NCBI RefSeq assembly: GCF_005503625.1
Contig: NZ_SCMX01000022.1
Span: 1-64,000, forward strand
Length of the DNA: 64,000 nucleotides
Origin: Cupriavidus sp. 2SB
Lineage (GTDB): Bacteria > Pseudomonadota > Gammaproteobacteria > Burkholderiales > Burkholderiaceae
Direction of reading: 5' to 3'
The position numbers were made by a program, and so were the translations under genes. Every line of letters starts with the position of its first letter. Position 1 is the first letter of the stretch. Shown one piece after another: positions 53,693 to 62,980 of the stretch. Below the pieces are notes generated by a model. The model was not told the DNA's origin. It worked only from the letters and a program-made list of their open reading frames with translations, and made no database searches.

Positions 53693-54130
53693 CTAGCGTT
53701 TGCGCGCGCTGGAGAAATGCGTATAGAGCGAGTCGAGGACATAACCGACCTCCTCCAGCAATGCGTCGTCATCGGACAGTCGCTCGCGAGCGCCGGCCAA
53801 TATCGCTTCAAAGCCACTGGCTTCCGCTACGGGCGTGCCATATTCGGCCGTGCGATCGAACAGCGCGCGATATTCGGCATCCTGCTCGGGGGCGGTGGCA
53901 TGCACGGAAAGCGTCCAGACCTTGCCATCCTCCTGGATCGCGTCGGTAGAGAGGGCTCGCAGTGGCTCGTGCAATCCAGCGAGATCGGGTAGCAGATAGA
54001 CCCCGTCGCGCAAGGCCGCCGCACCAAGCGCCTTGATGCCGCGCCAGAACCGCATGCGGGCGGTGGCGGCAGATGTGGGCAGGCTGACGATCAGCAGCAC
54101 CCACGGGGAGGAAGATTGAACAGGAGTCAT
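53693..54130 (-). pseudogene. chrB: Chromate regulator chrB with an internal in-frame deletion
   Basis: A 145-codon frame that joins the two ends of a ChrB protein. Residues 1-97 match the N-terminal ChrB domain (WVLLIVSLPTSAATARMRFW, LGAAALRDGVYLLP, YRALFDRTAEY); residues 98-145 match the extreme C-terminus (GFEAILAGARERLSDDDALL, EEVGYVLDSLYTHFSS). About 165-175 residues of the usual 320 are missing, with the junction near 53838. ChrB is the chromate-responsive regulator encoded before chrA. Loss of the middle probably abolishes function, though the frame is intact. Confidence 0.82.
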
Positions 54131-54229
54131 GCGCCCAGCTTAGTGGGTCGAAGTTCCTGCTTCAATGTTGTAGAGGTCTCTACAAAGAAGGGTTGTGTAC
54201 GGCAGCTAAGTGTCGATTGCAGCGCAAAT

Positions 54230-54261
54230 GATCGGCGACCCTCCTGTCAGGGTCGCCGATC
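54230..54261 (-). terminator. Terminator hairpin of the metal-efflux operon
   Basis: A perfect 13-bp stem GATCGGCGACCCT / AGGGTCGCCGATC with a 6-nt loop, starting 9 bp past the stop codon at 54271. The following minus-strand tract is only weakly T-rich. Confidence 0.65.
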
Positions 54262-54270
54262 CTCATCGTC

Positions 54271-54648
54271 TTACTTCACCGAAAAACGTACCGTCACCGT
54301 CTGACCATCGGCAAACGTCACCGTTGCAACCGCCTTGGCCCCCGACGGCAGCGCGATGGCGTCCTTGGCAACCAGCGCGTTGTCGTTGCCCGGTGCCAGC
54401 GTGGTTTCCTTCTTGTCCGTGCCGGCCAGTACGGTCAGCTTGCCTTTGGCGCCAGTGACGGATTTCTTCTCGTCGTGATCGTCGACGTACAGGCTGATCT
54501 TGCCGTCCTTTTTCACCAGTTCGAACTGCATGTCGCTAGCGGTCTGCACCACGCCGCCGTACTGCGCCGGCTTTGCGCCGTGGGCATGGACGAGACCGGC
54601 GGTGCCCAGGGCGGCGGCAGCAATGGCGATGGCGATCAACTTCTTCAT
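54271..54648 (-). CDS. Small periplasmic metal-efflux accessory protein
   Basis: A 125-aa exported protein. The signal peptide (MKKLIAIAIAAAALGTAG) is cleaved near residue 22, leaving a mature N-terminus AHGAKPAQYGGVVQTASDMQ. The fold, with DGKISLYVDDHDEK and a GAKGKLTVL strand, resembles the N-terminal domain found in CzcB-type adaptors, here as a free protein. Histidines near the mature start could bind metal. It is the last gene of the leftward HME-RND operon, 73 bp behind the pump gene. Function is inferred. Confidence 0.72.
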   Translation of the reverse strand: MKKLIAIAIAAAALGTAGLVHAHGAKPAQYGGVVQTASDMQFELVKKDGKISLYVDDHDEKKSVTGAKGKLTVLAGTDKKETTLAPGNDNALVAKDAIALPSGAKAVATVTFADGQTVTVRFSVK

Positions 54649-54721
54649 GGGATAACTCCAGAAAACGGGCGACTTCCAGGGCGTCGCCACAAAGCCCTTG
54701 GATCCAGTGCGATCCGTGCAA

Positions 54722-57700
54722 TCAATACGCTTCGCGTCCGCCTTCCTTCACAATCCGCTCGATGGGTTCGCGTCCGAAGGACCAGACGATCACTGGTGTG
54801 AGCACGGCATCGAGCAGTGTGGAGCTGAGCAGTCCGCCAAAGATCACGACGGCCACGGGGTGCAGGATTTCCTTGCCGGGCGCATCCGCCGAAATCAGCA
54901 GCGGCACCAGCGCAAACGCCGCCACCAGCGCCGTCATCAGCACCGGCGTGAGCCGTTCGAGCGATCCGCGCACCAGCATGGGAATGCCGAATTGCTCGCC
55001 CTCGAAGCGACAAAGGTTGATGTAGTGGCTCACCTTGAGAATGCCGTTGCGCGTGGCGATGCCGGTGAGCGTGATGAAGCCCACCATCGACGCCACCGAC
55101 AGCGTCAGTCCGCCGATCCACATCGCGGCAACGCTGCCGATCAGCGCGAACGGGATGTTCCCCATGATGGCGAGCGTCAGACGGTGTGAACGGTAGCGCG
55201 AGAACAGGACGAGATAGATCATCGCCAGTGAACCCAGCGCCAGTAGCGCGATCAGGCGGCTAGCCTGTTCCTGCGCCTGGAACTGGCCTTCCACGCTGAC
55301 GAAGTAGCCACCGGGCAGCCCCGATTGCGCGATGGCGTCGCGTACGCCGCCGATGATGCGGGACATGTCGGAGCCATCGGTATTCGCGTAGACCACGATG
55401 CGTCGCCTGCCATTCTCGCGACCCACCTGATTCGGGCCGTCGGCTTCCTCCACCGTGGCGATGGCCGAGAGCGGGATGGCGCCGCGCGGAGACTGGATCA
55501 TGATGCGCGCCAGATCCTGCGGTGTGCGACCGGCATCGGGCAGGCGTACAACGAGATCGAACCGTTTCACGCCTTCGATGACTTGCGAGACGCGCGCGCC
55601 TTCGGCGAGCGTTTGCAGGCTCGCCAGCGCATCACCGGGCGCGATGCCGTACTGCGCAGCCTTGCGATAGTCGAGCCGGATATTGACCTGTGGAATCAGC
55701 ACCTGCTTTTCCACCGAAATATCGACCAGCCCGGGAATGCCAGTGAGCCGTCCGCGCAAGTTCTCTGCGAGTCCGCGCAGCGTGTCGAGATCGTCGCCAT
55801 AGATCTTGAGCGCGATCTGCGCGCGCACGCCAGACAGCAGGTGATCGAGCCGGTGCGAGATTGGCTGACCGATGGCAACCGAGGCCGGCAGCGTGGATAG
55901 CTGCGCGCGAATGGCGGCCATCACGACTTCCCGGCTGCGGCCGGAGCGTTTTAGGTCCACATCGATTTCCGACGAGTGAACGCCTTCGGCATGCTCGTCG
56001 AGTTCCGCGCGGCCCGTGCGTCGGCCGACCTGGATCACCTCGGGCACCTGCCGGATCAGTGTTTCGGCCAGCGCACCCATGCGGTTGGCCTCGGCCAGCG
56101 AGGTGCCGGGATTGAACATCAGCGACATCACGAGCGAGCCTTCGTTGAAGGCTGGCAGAAATGCGCGCGGCAGGAAGGGCACGGTGGCCGCGGCGAGCAG
56201 CACCGTTGCCACGGCGGCGGACAGCACCATCCGCGCACGGGGAAAGGCCCAGCGCAGCACCCGCGTTTCCACGCCCTTGAGCCATCGCACCAGCGGACTG
56301 TCTGGATGATCGAGGCGCTTCATCGCCGGCAGCAGGTAGTACGACAGCACCGGCGTGACCGTCATCGACACTAGCATCGACGCGAGGATCGACACGATAT
56401 AGGCAATGCCCAGCGGCGCGAACAATCGACCTTCGATACCGGGCAGCGCGAACAGCGGTACGAACACCAGCACGACGATCAGCGTGGCGTAGACGATGCC
56501 CGAACGAACTTCGATCGATGCGCGCCAGATGACATCGAGTACGGACGGCGGGTTGTCCATGGTCCGCCGCTGCTTGAGCCGTCGCAGGATGTTCTCGACA
56601 TCCACCACGGCATCATCGACCAGTTCGCCGATGGCGATGGCGAGGCCACCCAGCGTCATCACGTTGATCGACTGGCCCAGCAGCTTGAACGCGAGCGCCG
56701 TCACGGCCAGCGACAACGGAATGGCGATCAATGAAATCGCCGTCGTGCGCGCACTTAGCAGGAAGGCGAACAGCACGATGGCCACCATGATGGCGCCATC
56801 GCGCAGTGCCTCGACCACGTTGCCGATCGATGCCTCGATGAAGTCGGCTTGCCGGAACAGGATCTGCGGCGCAGCCATGCCCGCAGGCAGGCCCTGCTTC
56901 AGTTCGCCAAGCGCCTGCTCAAGCTCTCGCGTGAGCTTGACGGTATCGGCTGCCGGTTGCTTCTGCACGCTGACGATGACGGCTGGCAGGCCATTGAAGC
57001 CCGCGTCGCCACGCTTGACCGCCGCGGCGTGCCGCACCGTCGCGATCTGCTCCAGCAGCACGGGGGCGTTGTCCCGATAGCTCACGGCCAGTCCGCGCAA
57101 GTCTTCGAGTCGAGTGGTGCGCGCCAGATTGCGGATCAGGTATTCGCGGCCATTCAGGTCGATAAAGCCGCCGCTTGAATTTGCGGCGAAGTCGCGTAAT
57201 GCGCGGCTGACATCGGCCAGCGTGACACCGAACTGCGCCATGCGTGCGGTGTCGGGTTCGACGCGCAACTGTCGGACTTCGCCACCAATGGGAATGACTT
57301 GCGACACACCGGGCACGGACAGCAACCGTGGGCGCAGCACGAAGTCGGCGTACTCGCGCGCCACCATGGGGCTGACTTTCGCGGCATCGACAGGCAGCGC
57401 AACGAGCATGATCTCACCCATGATCGACGACACCGGGCCGAGGATCGGCGTGAGACCACCGGGCAATTGCTCCTTGACCAACGCCAGCCGTTCGGACACC
57501 AGTTGGCGGTTGCGATAGATATCGCTGCCCCAGTCGAACTCCGCATAGACGATGGACAGGCCCACGCCCGACACCGAGCGCACGCGGGTGACACCGGGCA
57601 TGCCGTTGAGCGCGGTCTCGATCGGGAACGACACCAGCAGCTCCACTTCCTGCGGTGCCATGCCGCCGGCTTCGGTGATCACGGTGACCAGTGGTTTGTT

Positions 57701-57826
57701 GAGGTCAGGGAACACGTCGACCGGAGTGCGCCATGCGGTGAGCGCGCCGTACACCATCAGGATGATGGCGACGGCCAGCACCATCAGGCGATTGCCAAGG
57801 CTGGCGCGGACGATCCAGTTGAACAT
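54722..57826 (-). CDS. Heavy-metal efflux (HME) RND pump
   Basis: A 1034-aa inner-membrane proton antiporter of the CzcA/CusA family: TM1 at about 13-31, large periplasmic loops, TM2-TM6 at about 340-530 and the second half from about 530. The helix-4 motif is [15 protein letters not shown] (398-412). CzcA-type pumps have DFG-x3-DGA-x3-VEN here, so the first Asp is lost while E401, D405 and D409 add new acidic residues. It therefore belongs to another HME subgroup, and I cannot assign the metal. It follows the adaptor gene by 9 bp in an operon with an outer-membrane factor and three small proteins. Confidence 0.92.
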   Translation of the reverse strand: MFNWIVRASLGNRLMVLAVAIILMVYGALTAWRTPVDVFPDLNKPLVTVITEAGGMAPQEVELLVSFPIETALNGMPGVTRVRSVSGVGLSIVYAEFDWGSDIYRNRQLVSERLALVKEQLPGGLTPILGPVSSIMGEIMLVALPVDAAKVSPMVAREYADFVLRPRLLSVPGVSQVIPIGGEVRQLRVEPDTARMAQFGVTLADVSRALRDFAANSSGGFIDLNGREYLIRNLARTTRLEDLRGLAVSYRDNAPVLLEQIATVRHAAAVKRGDAGFNGLPAVIVSVQKQPAADTVKLTRELEQALGELKQGLPAGMAAPQILFRQADFIEASIGNVVEALRDGAIMVAIVLFAFLLSARTTAISLIAIPLSLAVTALAFKLLGQSINVMTLGGLAIAIGELVDDAVVDVENILRRLKQRRTMDNPPSVLDVIWRASIEVRSGIVYATLIVVLVFVPLFALPGIEGRLFAPLGIAYIVSILASMLVSMTVTPVLSYYLLPAMKRLDHPDSPLVRWLKGVETRVLRWAFPRARMVLSAAVATVLLAAATVPFLPRAFLPAFNEGSLVMSLMFNPGTSLAEANRMGALAETLIRQVPEVIQVGRRTGRAELDEHAEGVHSSEIDVDLKRSGRSREVVMAAIRAQLSTLPASVAIGQPISHRLDHLLSGVRAQIALKIYGDDLDTLRGLAENLRGRLTGIPGLVDISVEKQVLIPQVNIRLDYRKAAQYGIAPGDALASLQTLAEGARVSQVIEGVKRFDLVVRLPDAGRTPQDLARIMIQSPRGAIPLSAIATVEEADGPNQVGRENGRRRIVVYANTDGSDMSRIIGGVRDAIAQSGLPGGYFVSVEGQFQAQEQASRLIALLALGSLAMIYLVLFSRYRSHRLTLAIMGNIPFALIGSVAAMWIGGLTLSVASMVGFITLTGIATRNGILKVSHYINLCRFEGEQFGIPMLVRGSLERLTPVLMTALVAAFALVPLLISADAPGKEILHPVAVVIFGGLLSSTLLDAVLTPVIVWSFGREPIERIVKEGGREAY

Positions 57827-57835
57827 GGCGCGTCC

Positions 57836-58948
57836 TTATCGAATCTGATTGATCAGCGAGGCACCGCTCACAACGACGCGGTTCTCCGGCGACAGGCCGC
57901 GCGTGACCACGATGGTCCGCGCGTCGAGTGTGCGAATTTCCACCGGCTGGGCGATAAAGCGTTGCGCGCCCGACTTGATCCAGACAGTCGGTTCATTGTT
58001 CTGGTTGCGCACCACGGCCTCGCTCGGCAGCGCGATACCCTTGACGGTGTCCGACAGATGCGCGATCACGGTGACGGGCTGGCCGACGGCAAGCGTCGTC
58101 GAACCGTCGGTCAACCGGAATGTCAGCGGCACGGCGCCATTCTTGAGGCTGCGGCCTGCGCCGACGAATGACAGCTTGCCGCCGTCGACGAGCACGCCAT
58201 TGCGGATACGGCCGACCAGCGAGGCATCCGCACTCTGCGCCTCGATCATGAGCCGTTGCGGATCGACGATCTCGAACAGGATGTCCTGAGCGGTCACCAC
58301 CTGTCCCGCGATCACATTTGCCGATGCAATGACACCCCCAACAGGCGCGCGCAGCGTATCGGTGGGATGGAGGCTCGTAGCCACGGCCTCGCGCTGGCCC
58401 GTCAGGCTTTGCACTTCCGCGCGCGCCGCATCGATATCCTTGCGCGGAATGCTGTCTTGCAGAGATTCCAGTCGTTCCAGCCGTTGCCGGGCCAGCTTGA
58501 GATTGGCCGTCAGCGTGGCAAGCTGCGCCTGCTGGTTGCCAATGTCGAACGGCTCGTTCTTGTGCCGCAGCACCGCCAGGATCTGTCCCTTCGAGACGCG
58601 TTGCCCAAGCACCGGGAAGCCATCGTGCGGTGCTTCGAGCCAGCCCGGATGACCGGCCTGCACTCGGCCGCCGGCGTTGGGGTCCATCACGACAGAGGCG
58701 TTCAGCGGCACCGTCTGCGGATGCTCGCCGGCTTGCGGCAAGACGGTGCGAATGCCCATGCGCCGTTGCGCGAGCTTGGGCACCTGCACGCTGCCATCCG
58801 GCAGGCGCGCGAGTCCGCTGGCTGTAGCGGTTGCACCCGGTGCATCGAGATGCTCGCCGCCGGGACCATGGGCACCGGGGGCGGCGTTGGCGAACAAGGC
58901 ATGGCTCGCCAGGAGGGCGACGAGGGTCTGGGTCAGGAATGTCTTCAT
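57836..58948 (-). CDS. HME-RND membrane fusion protein (CzcB/CusB-like)
   Basis: A 370-aa periplasmic adaptor. After a signal peptide (to about residue 22) comes the motif PGAHGPGGEHLDAPGA, also present in the small protein encoded just upstream. The adaptor body has a lipoyl-like segment near 95-130 (GWLEAPHDGFPVLGQRVSKG), a helical hairpin at about 135-190 (LARQRLERLESLQDSIPRKD), the second lipoyl half (TLRAPVGGVIASANVIAGQV) and beta-barrel domains. It links the RND pump to the outer-membrane factor. Confidence 0.9.
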   Translation of the reverse strand: MKTFLTQTLVALLASHALFANAAPGAHGPGGEHLDAPGATATASGLARLPDGSVQVPKLAQRRMGIRTVLPQAGEHPQTVPLNASVVMDPNAGGRVQAGHPGWLEAPHDGFPVLGQRVSKGQILAVLRHKNEPFDIGNQQAQLATLTANLKLARQRLERLESLQDSIPRKDIDAARAEVQSLTGQREAVATSLHPTDTLRAPVGGVIASANVIAGQVVTAQDILFEIVDPQRLMIEAQSADASLVGRIRNGVLVDGGKLSFVGAGRSLKNGAVPLTFRLTDGSTTLAVGQPVTVIAHLSDTVKGIALPSEAVVRNQNNEPTVWIKSGAQRFIAQPVEIRTLDARTIVVTRGLSPENRVVVSGASLINQIR

Positions 58949-58961
58949 GATGGCTTTGCCC

Positions 58962-59522
58962 TTAACGAACGGTGCGGCGACGACGGAGGCGCCATGCCAT
59001 CACCATCACGAACAGCACGACCAGAACAACCGCGCCGATTTTTACAACGGGGCTCGCGTACCAGTGGCCATGCGCGCCACCGCCCTGCGCCACGTGCAAC
59101 TTTCCTTCGATCAGGTCCGTGTCGTTACCGGTGAGCAGTGTGAACACCAGCGCGTGGTCTCCCGGCTGCCGCAGTGCAGCCAGCAGCTTTGGCTCGGTGA
59201 AGGAGAAGCTGCCGATGTCGGCATTGAGCTTGCCTTGCGCCTTCAACGCTCCGAGTTCGACTTCCAACGTACCGGTCGTGACCGGCTCGTTGGTCACATA
59301 GCGATCGACGAGGACGGAGAACTCGCTGTCCTGCAGCGTGCCAACGAGTTCAAAGCTCTCGGTGTTGGCTTCGATGGCCGGGCGAGTGATAGCACCGGAT
59401 GCCATAGCGCCCGGTGCATCGAGGTGTTCGCCATTGGGGCCGTGGGCGCCTGGCGCGGCGTGCGTGGCCGGTATGGCCAGGACCACGCAGAGCCAGAGGG
59501 ATGAAATCAGCAGTCGGATCAT
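58962..59522 (-). CDS. Periplasmic, C-terminally membrane-anchored metal-efflux accessory protein
   Basis: A 186-aa protein: signal peptide to about residue 22, the motif PGAHGPNGEHLDAPGA (23-38), a globular part at about 50-145 (LVDRYVTNEPVTTGTLEVEL, LVFTLLTGNDTDLIEGKLHV) and one transmembrane helix (about 158-175) ending in RLRRRRTVR. The globular part resembles the extra N-terminal domain of some CzcB-like adaptors, here split off. Its ATG-end overlaps the outer-membrane-factor gene (ATGA) and the adaptor gene follows by 13 bp. It probably hands metal to the pump, but this is inference. Confidence 0.75.
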   Translation of the reverse strand: MIRLLISSLWLCVVLAIPATHAAPGAHGPNGEHLDAPGAMASGAITRPAIEANTESFELVGTLQDSEFSVLVDRYVTNEPVTTGTLEVELGALKAQGKLNADIGSFSFTEPKLLAALRQPGDHALVFTLLTGNDTDLIEGKLHVAQGGGAHGHWYASPVVKIGAVVLVVLFVMVMAWRLRRRRTVR

Positions 59523-60724
59523 GGCAGCACTCCCAGTGCCTGGTTCAGGTTGGCAATGGCGAAGCCGCGCCGCGCGCGGACGCGGGCCAGTTCGACCTCG
59601 GCGTCCAGTGCCTGGTTTTGCGCGCGCAGGACTTCGGGCAGGCCGATCTCGCCGGCATTGAAGGTCTTGCGCAGAAGGGTGGCGCGTTCGGTCAGCGTGG
59701 CGCTGCGCTGCGTGACTAGCGCAAGCTGCTGCTCGGCCAGCGCCAGCGTCTGCTGCGCGGTATCGATTTCGGATTGCACGACGCGCTCGGCGCGGTCCCG
59801 CTCCGCACGTGCGGTCATCAGTTCGGTCTGCGCAGCAGTTTCGCGCGGCAGGTTGCGCGCATCGGTGGCGAACGGAAAACGCACATAGACGCCGACCGTC
59901 TGGTCGCTGGGCAGGCCGCCGCCAGCGGAGTCACGACGGTAGGTCACGCCAACTTCGGGCGCGTCACGTCGGGATTTTTGCAGGTAGCCGATCTGGCGTT
60001 CTCCGCGCTCGACGGCCCGCAGCGCGGCGTCGAGCCGGGGATGCGGTGCGCCGGCGATCACTGGCGCCGGCAGTTCGTCGTAGCGCAGCGGCAACGCCTG
60101 GACGCCCGAGGTCTGCATGAGCCGCGCGCGCATCTCGATGACGCGTGCTTCGCTTTCCGTCATCAAAGCACGGTTTGCCAGCAGATCCTGTTCCGCGAAC
60201 AGCAGGTCGGTGCGGGCCAGGTCGCCTGCGGTGACACGTCGCTGAACATCGTCGCGCAATGACCTCGCGACGGCCGTGCGGCGGCGCAGCACCTCGTTCT
60301 CCGATTCTGCGGCGGCGAGTTGCCAGACCCGTTCGCGCACTTCGGCTGCGACGGCGAGCTGACCGAGCATCATCGAAGATTCCGCCTCGGCAGCCTGTGC
60401 GTCCGCCAGTGCGCCCCGCGCGCTACGCTGTCCGGGCATCCAGACGGGCACGCCGAGCGCGACTTCGCTCTCGCGGATGCCGCGCCGATCCGTCAACTGG
60501 TCACCACGATGGCGCAGGTCGATAGAGGGCGAGCCCGCGATCAGCGCGTTGGCCTGGACGCGGCTGGCGGCGGCTTCCTGCCGGCGGCCCGCCGTGGTCT
60601 GCATGGCAACGGAGCGTTCCCAGGCAACCTCGAACAATGCGTGCAGATCCGTTGCCGGTGTCTGCGCGCACACGTCGGCCAGCATCGCGAACGATGCGGC
60701 CAGCAATACGAAAAACTTCTGCAT
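59519..60724 (-). CDS. HME-RND outer membrane factor (CzcC-like)
   Basis: A 401-aa TolC-family protein. A signal peptide ends near residue 20 (ADVCAQT). Two OEP-type helical halves follow, with RVTAGDLARTDLLFAEQDLL near 165 and TFNAGEIGLPEVLRAQNQAL near 360, the CzcC hallmarks. It forms the outer-membrane duct for the RND pump encoded further downstream. The stop codon overlaps the next start (ATGA). Confidence 0.9.
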   Translation of the reverse strand: MQKFFVLLAASFAMLADVCAQTPATDLHALFEVAWERSVAMQTTAGRRQEAAASRVQANALIAGSPSIDLRHRGDQLTDRRGIRESEVALGVPVWMPGQRSARGALADAQAAEAESSMMLGQLAVAAEVRERVWQLAAAESENEVLRRRTAVARSLRDDVQRRVTAGDLARTDLLFAEQDLLANRALMTESEARVIEMRARLMQTSGVQALPLRYDELPAPVIAGAPHPRLDAALRAVERGERQIGYLQKSRRDAPEVGVTYRRDSAGGGLPSDQTVGVYVRFPFATDARNLPRETAAQTELMTARAERDRAERVVQSEIDTAQQTLALAEQQLALVTQRSATLTERATLLRKTFNAGEIGLPEVLRAQNQALDAEVELARVRARRGFAIANLNQALGVLP

Positions 60725-60817
60725 GACTTCCCCAAACGCTTATGGCTCGACAAGCGTCACGGCGGGGCACCGTGTCACGTCAGGACACGGCGAGCAGGAA
60801 AGGACAAGGCCCCGCCG

Positions 60818-61189
60818 TCAGGCGGGCGCGTGAGGTGGACGTAAGGGAGGACCGAAGGCGACGGCGGGCACGGCGCGGGCTGCAAAGGACGGCTTTACGT
60901 GCGTCATGTCAAGCAGAAGCGGCGAGGCCATCGACGGCAGAGCACCAAGGAGGTTCGACAGCAGTTCGAATTCGAGCTGGTGGCTGGCAGAGAGGAAATC
61001 GTCGTCCACGTCCATGCCATCTTCGTCGTGGTGATGATGCGGGATGTTCTCGGCGTGTGCAGCGAGATGCTCGATCGTATCCCCTGCATCGGAAGCCTCG
61101 GACGATGCATGCGCGAAATGTCGCTCCGCCGCAGCCAGCGCGTGCAGCGGGAGAATCAGCATCATGAGAATGGCAATGATTCGCGACAT
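60818..61189 (-). CDS. czcI: CzcI-like small exported His-rich protein
   Basis: A 123-aa protein with a Sec signal (IIAILMMLILPLHALAAAER) and a central metal-binding run HHHHDEDGMDVDDD near 51-64, ending in a proline-rich tail (PLRPPHAPA). This layout matches CzcI, the small regulator or accessory protein at the head of czc operons. It is the first gene of the leftward metal-efflux operon; the ATG at 61189 is preferred over distant in-frame starts. It is divergent from the czcN-like gene. Confidence 0.75.
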   Translation of the reverse strand: MSRIIAILMMLILPLHALAAAERHFAHASSEASDAGDTIEHLAAHAENIPHHHHDEDGMDVDDDFLSASHQLEFELLSNLLGALPSMASPLLLDMTHVKPSFAARAVPAVAFGPPLRPPHAPA

Positions 61190-61191
61190 GG

Positions 61192-61203
61192 CGCGGCATT
61201 CTA
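61192..61203 (-). promoter_or_regulatory. Shared 12-mer next to the czcI-like start
   Basis: On the minus strand this reads TAGAATGCCGCG and ends 3 bp before the czcI-like ATG. The identical 12-mer stands upstream of the czcN-like gene at 61429-61440. It may be a -10-like or operator element. Confidence 0.4.
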
Positions 61204-61428
61204 CAGGACTGCAGGTATGGGTGGCGGAAGTCCCCGGCCCACGCAATGGAATGAAGCCGCGTCGAGAGCGCGAAGGCGCAGAGGCGAACCCCCTTATGGG
61301 AAGGGCGCTTTCGTCACTCGGCGACCTGCTCGCCATCGGGATGGGAAAGCGCGTTCCCTGAGCTGGAGCCCGAAGATTGACGGGCAATTACATCTTGGCA
61401 ATAAAGCCGGATCGTCGATGGCGCTACA

Positions 61429-61440
61429 TAGAATGCCGCG
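61429..61440 (+). promoter_or_regulatory. Shared 12-mer upstream of the czcN-like gene
   Basis: TAGAATGCCGCG, identical to the word at 61192-61203 on the other strand. A related TAGAATGTCC follows the promoter element before the cnrY-like gene (62212-62221). Confidence 0.4.
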
Positions 61441-61525
61441 AACAGTTGGGCCTTCCATTGCGCCGGCTCTGCTGTGGTCCGCTGCATGTCTCCCGATCTT
61501 CCTTAGCCCTCGTCCTCGTATATCC

Positions 61526-62167
61526 ATGTCGCCAATCCAGTACCAGGCTTCCGTCTTTTCTTCGTCTATCGACAGCTTTCTGACCCGACATCGTATTGGG
61601 GTCTGGCGTGGTGTGGGTGCCGTGGTGCTGATTGCACTGCTGGTAGGTGACTCTCGATGGGACGATTCGCGGTTCTCGTCGCTGCTGGCCATCGTCGGCG
61701 TGTTGGGCGTTGTCGCAGCAACCATCGGGCGCCTGTGGTGCGCGCTCTATATATCGGGCAGGAAGAGCGAGGAACTGGTGGTGGAGGGGCCGTATTCGAT
61801 GTGCCGCCATCCGCTCTATGTCTGCAATTTCCTGGGCATCGCCGGATTGGGCGCCATGACAGGCTCGATGATCATCGTGGGATTTCTCGTAATTGCCTTT
61901 GCGCTCGTCTATCCCGCCGTGATCCGGTCAGAAGACCGGTTGCTGGCAAGGAACTTCCCGTCCTTCACGGAATATTTTGCGCGAACCCCTGCGTTCTTCC
62001 CGAACCGTTCGCTCTATCGATCCGAGCGTAGCTGGACGGTGCATCTCGGGTCCTTCCATCGAAATGTTGCCGATTCCATCTGGTTTCCGCTGGCGGCGCT
62101 GCTGTTTGAATCGCTGGACCAACTCCATGCCGAAGGCATCTTGCCGACCTGGATCCTGCTTGGCTGA
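61526..62167 (+). CDS. czcN: CzcN/NccN-like isoprenylcysteine methyltransferase-family protein
   Basis: A 213-aa inner-membrane protein with about four to five hydrophobic segments. The ICMT/PEMT-type core is GPYSMCRHPLYVCNFLG near 90 followed by YPAVIRSEDRLLARNFPSFT and EYFARTPAFFP. The family includes CzcN and NccN, encoded in czc and ncc metal-resistance loci, whose exact function is unclear. It lies between the leftward czcI-like operon and the rightward cnrYXH genes, which fits. The start is the ATG at 61526; longer in-frame upstream sequence runs through czcI antisense. Confidence 0.8.
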   Translation: MSPIQYQASVFSSSIDSFLTRHRIGVWRGVGAVVLIALLVGDSRWDDSRFSSLLAIVGVLGVVAATIGRLWCALYISGRKSEELVVEGPYSMCRHPLYVCNFLGIAGLGAMTGSMIIVGFLVIAFALVYPAVIRSEDRLLARNFPSFTEYFARTPAFFPNRSLYRSERSWTVHLGSFHRNVADSIWFPLAALLFESLDQLHAEGILPTWILLG

Positions 62168-62180
62168 CCGGACGCCGAAA

Positions 62181-62211
62181 TGCGAGGGGAGGTGGGGATC
62201 AGCGCCGTATA
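62181..62211 (+). promoter_or_regulatory. ECF promoter element before the cnrY-like gene
   Basis: TGCGAGGGG (62181-62189), 12 nt, then GCGCCGTAT (62202-62210) followed by A. The same two 9-mers with the same 12-nt spacing recur before the cnrC-like gene at 63562-63591. Their -35/-10-like geometry and position suggest a promoter for the CnrH-like sigma factor. Confidence 0.75.
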
Positions 62212-62249
62212 TAGAATGTCCACCGCACCTAGAGATCGGAGATCTGGCC

Positions 62250-62537
62250 ATGGCTGATATCGACAGTTGGCTTGAGAATGCAAAAAATGTGACGCACGAG
62301 GCATCGAGTGATCTCGATATTTCCGGCGTCCAGCGGCAGATTCGCCGCGAGCCTGCGCAGATGGTTCTGGCCGCGCGCCATGACATCTGGTGCGCGGTCG
62401 CCTGCGCCGCACTGGCGTCGCTGGTGGCGTTTACCGCGATTGATCGTATTGCTGGCGGCCTGCTGGAAAAGCCCCAGCCCACATGGGTGGCCGCCCCGTC
62501 TGCGGCGTCGCCATTCAGCCTGCTGATCGGGAAATGA
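62250..62537 (+). CDS. cnrY: CnrY/NccY-like anti-sigma factor
   Basis: A 95-aa protein, the same length as CnrY. The N-terminal 45 residues ([20 protein letters not shown]) are cytoplasmic and would bind the sigma factor; a transmembrane helix spans about 47-66 and a short periplasmic tail follows. CnrY holds CnrH inactive at the membrane until CnrX reports nickel or cobalt. It overlaps cnrX by ATGA, and GGAG lies 8 nt upstream. Identification rests on size, topology and the strong CnrX/CnrH neighbours. Confidence 0.82.
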   Translation: MADIDSWLENAKNVTHEASSDLDISGVQRQIRREPAQMVLAARHDIWCAVACAALASLVAFTAIDRIAGGLLEKPQPTWVAAPSAASPFSLLIGK

Positions 62538-62980
62538 TGAAGTCGCGCACGCTCCGTTTATCGCTCTCCACGCTCGTTGGCGCGCTGGTGGGTGTCCTGG
62601 TTGCCATCGGCGGCATCTATTTCACGCATACGAACGAGGATTCGCATACGAGCCTGCACGAGGTGCTGCACGATGCGGTGCCGCTGGATGCCAACGAACG
62701 CGGCATCCTGGAGTTGAAGGAACAGGCGTTTGCCGAGCGCCGGCGGGAAATCGAAACGCGGCTCCGGGCGGCCAACGGCAAGCTGGCCGATGCCATTGCG
62801 AAGAATCCGCAATGGACGCCCGAGGTCGAAGCGGCCACGCAGGAAGTGGAGCGGGCTGCGGGGGATCTTCAGCGCGCCACGCTCGTTCACGTGTTTGAAA
62901 TGCGTGCGGGGCTGAAGCCCGAACATCGCGCGGCCTATGATCGTGTGCTGGTGGATGCCTTGCGTCGCGGGTCGCAGTGA
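62534..62980 (+). CDS. cnrX: CnrX/NccX-like periplasmic metal sensor
   Basis: A 148-aa membrane-anchored sensor, the length of CnrX. One N-terminal transmembrane helix (about 10-30) is followed by a helical-hairpin domain. H42, H46, E63, H119 and M123 are all present at exactly the positions known as the nickel/cobalt ligands of CnrX. Metal binding would signal through CnrY to release the sigma factor. Overlaps: ATGA with cnrY, GTGA with cnrH. This is the strongest single identification in the window. Confidence 0.93.
   Translation: MMKSRTLRLSLSTLVGALVGVLVAIGGIYFTHTNEDSHTSLHEVLHDAVPLDANERGILELKEQAFAERRREIETRLRAANGKLADAIAKNPQWTPEVEAATQEVERAAGDLQRATLVHVFEMRAGLKPEHRAAYDRVLVDALRRGSQ

Noticed and set aside
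51691-53817. 708-codon minus-strand frame running through the chr region into the MFS gene
   Set aside because: Only the last 404 codons are a transporter; the upstream part is a wrong frame of the chrA remnant.
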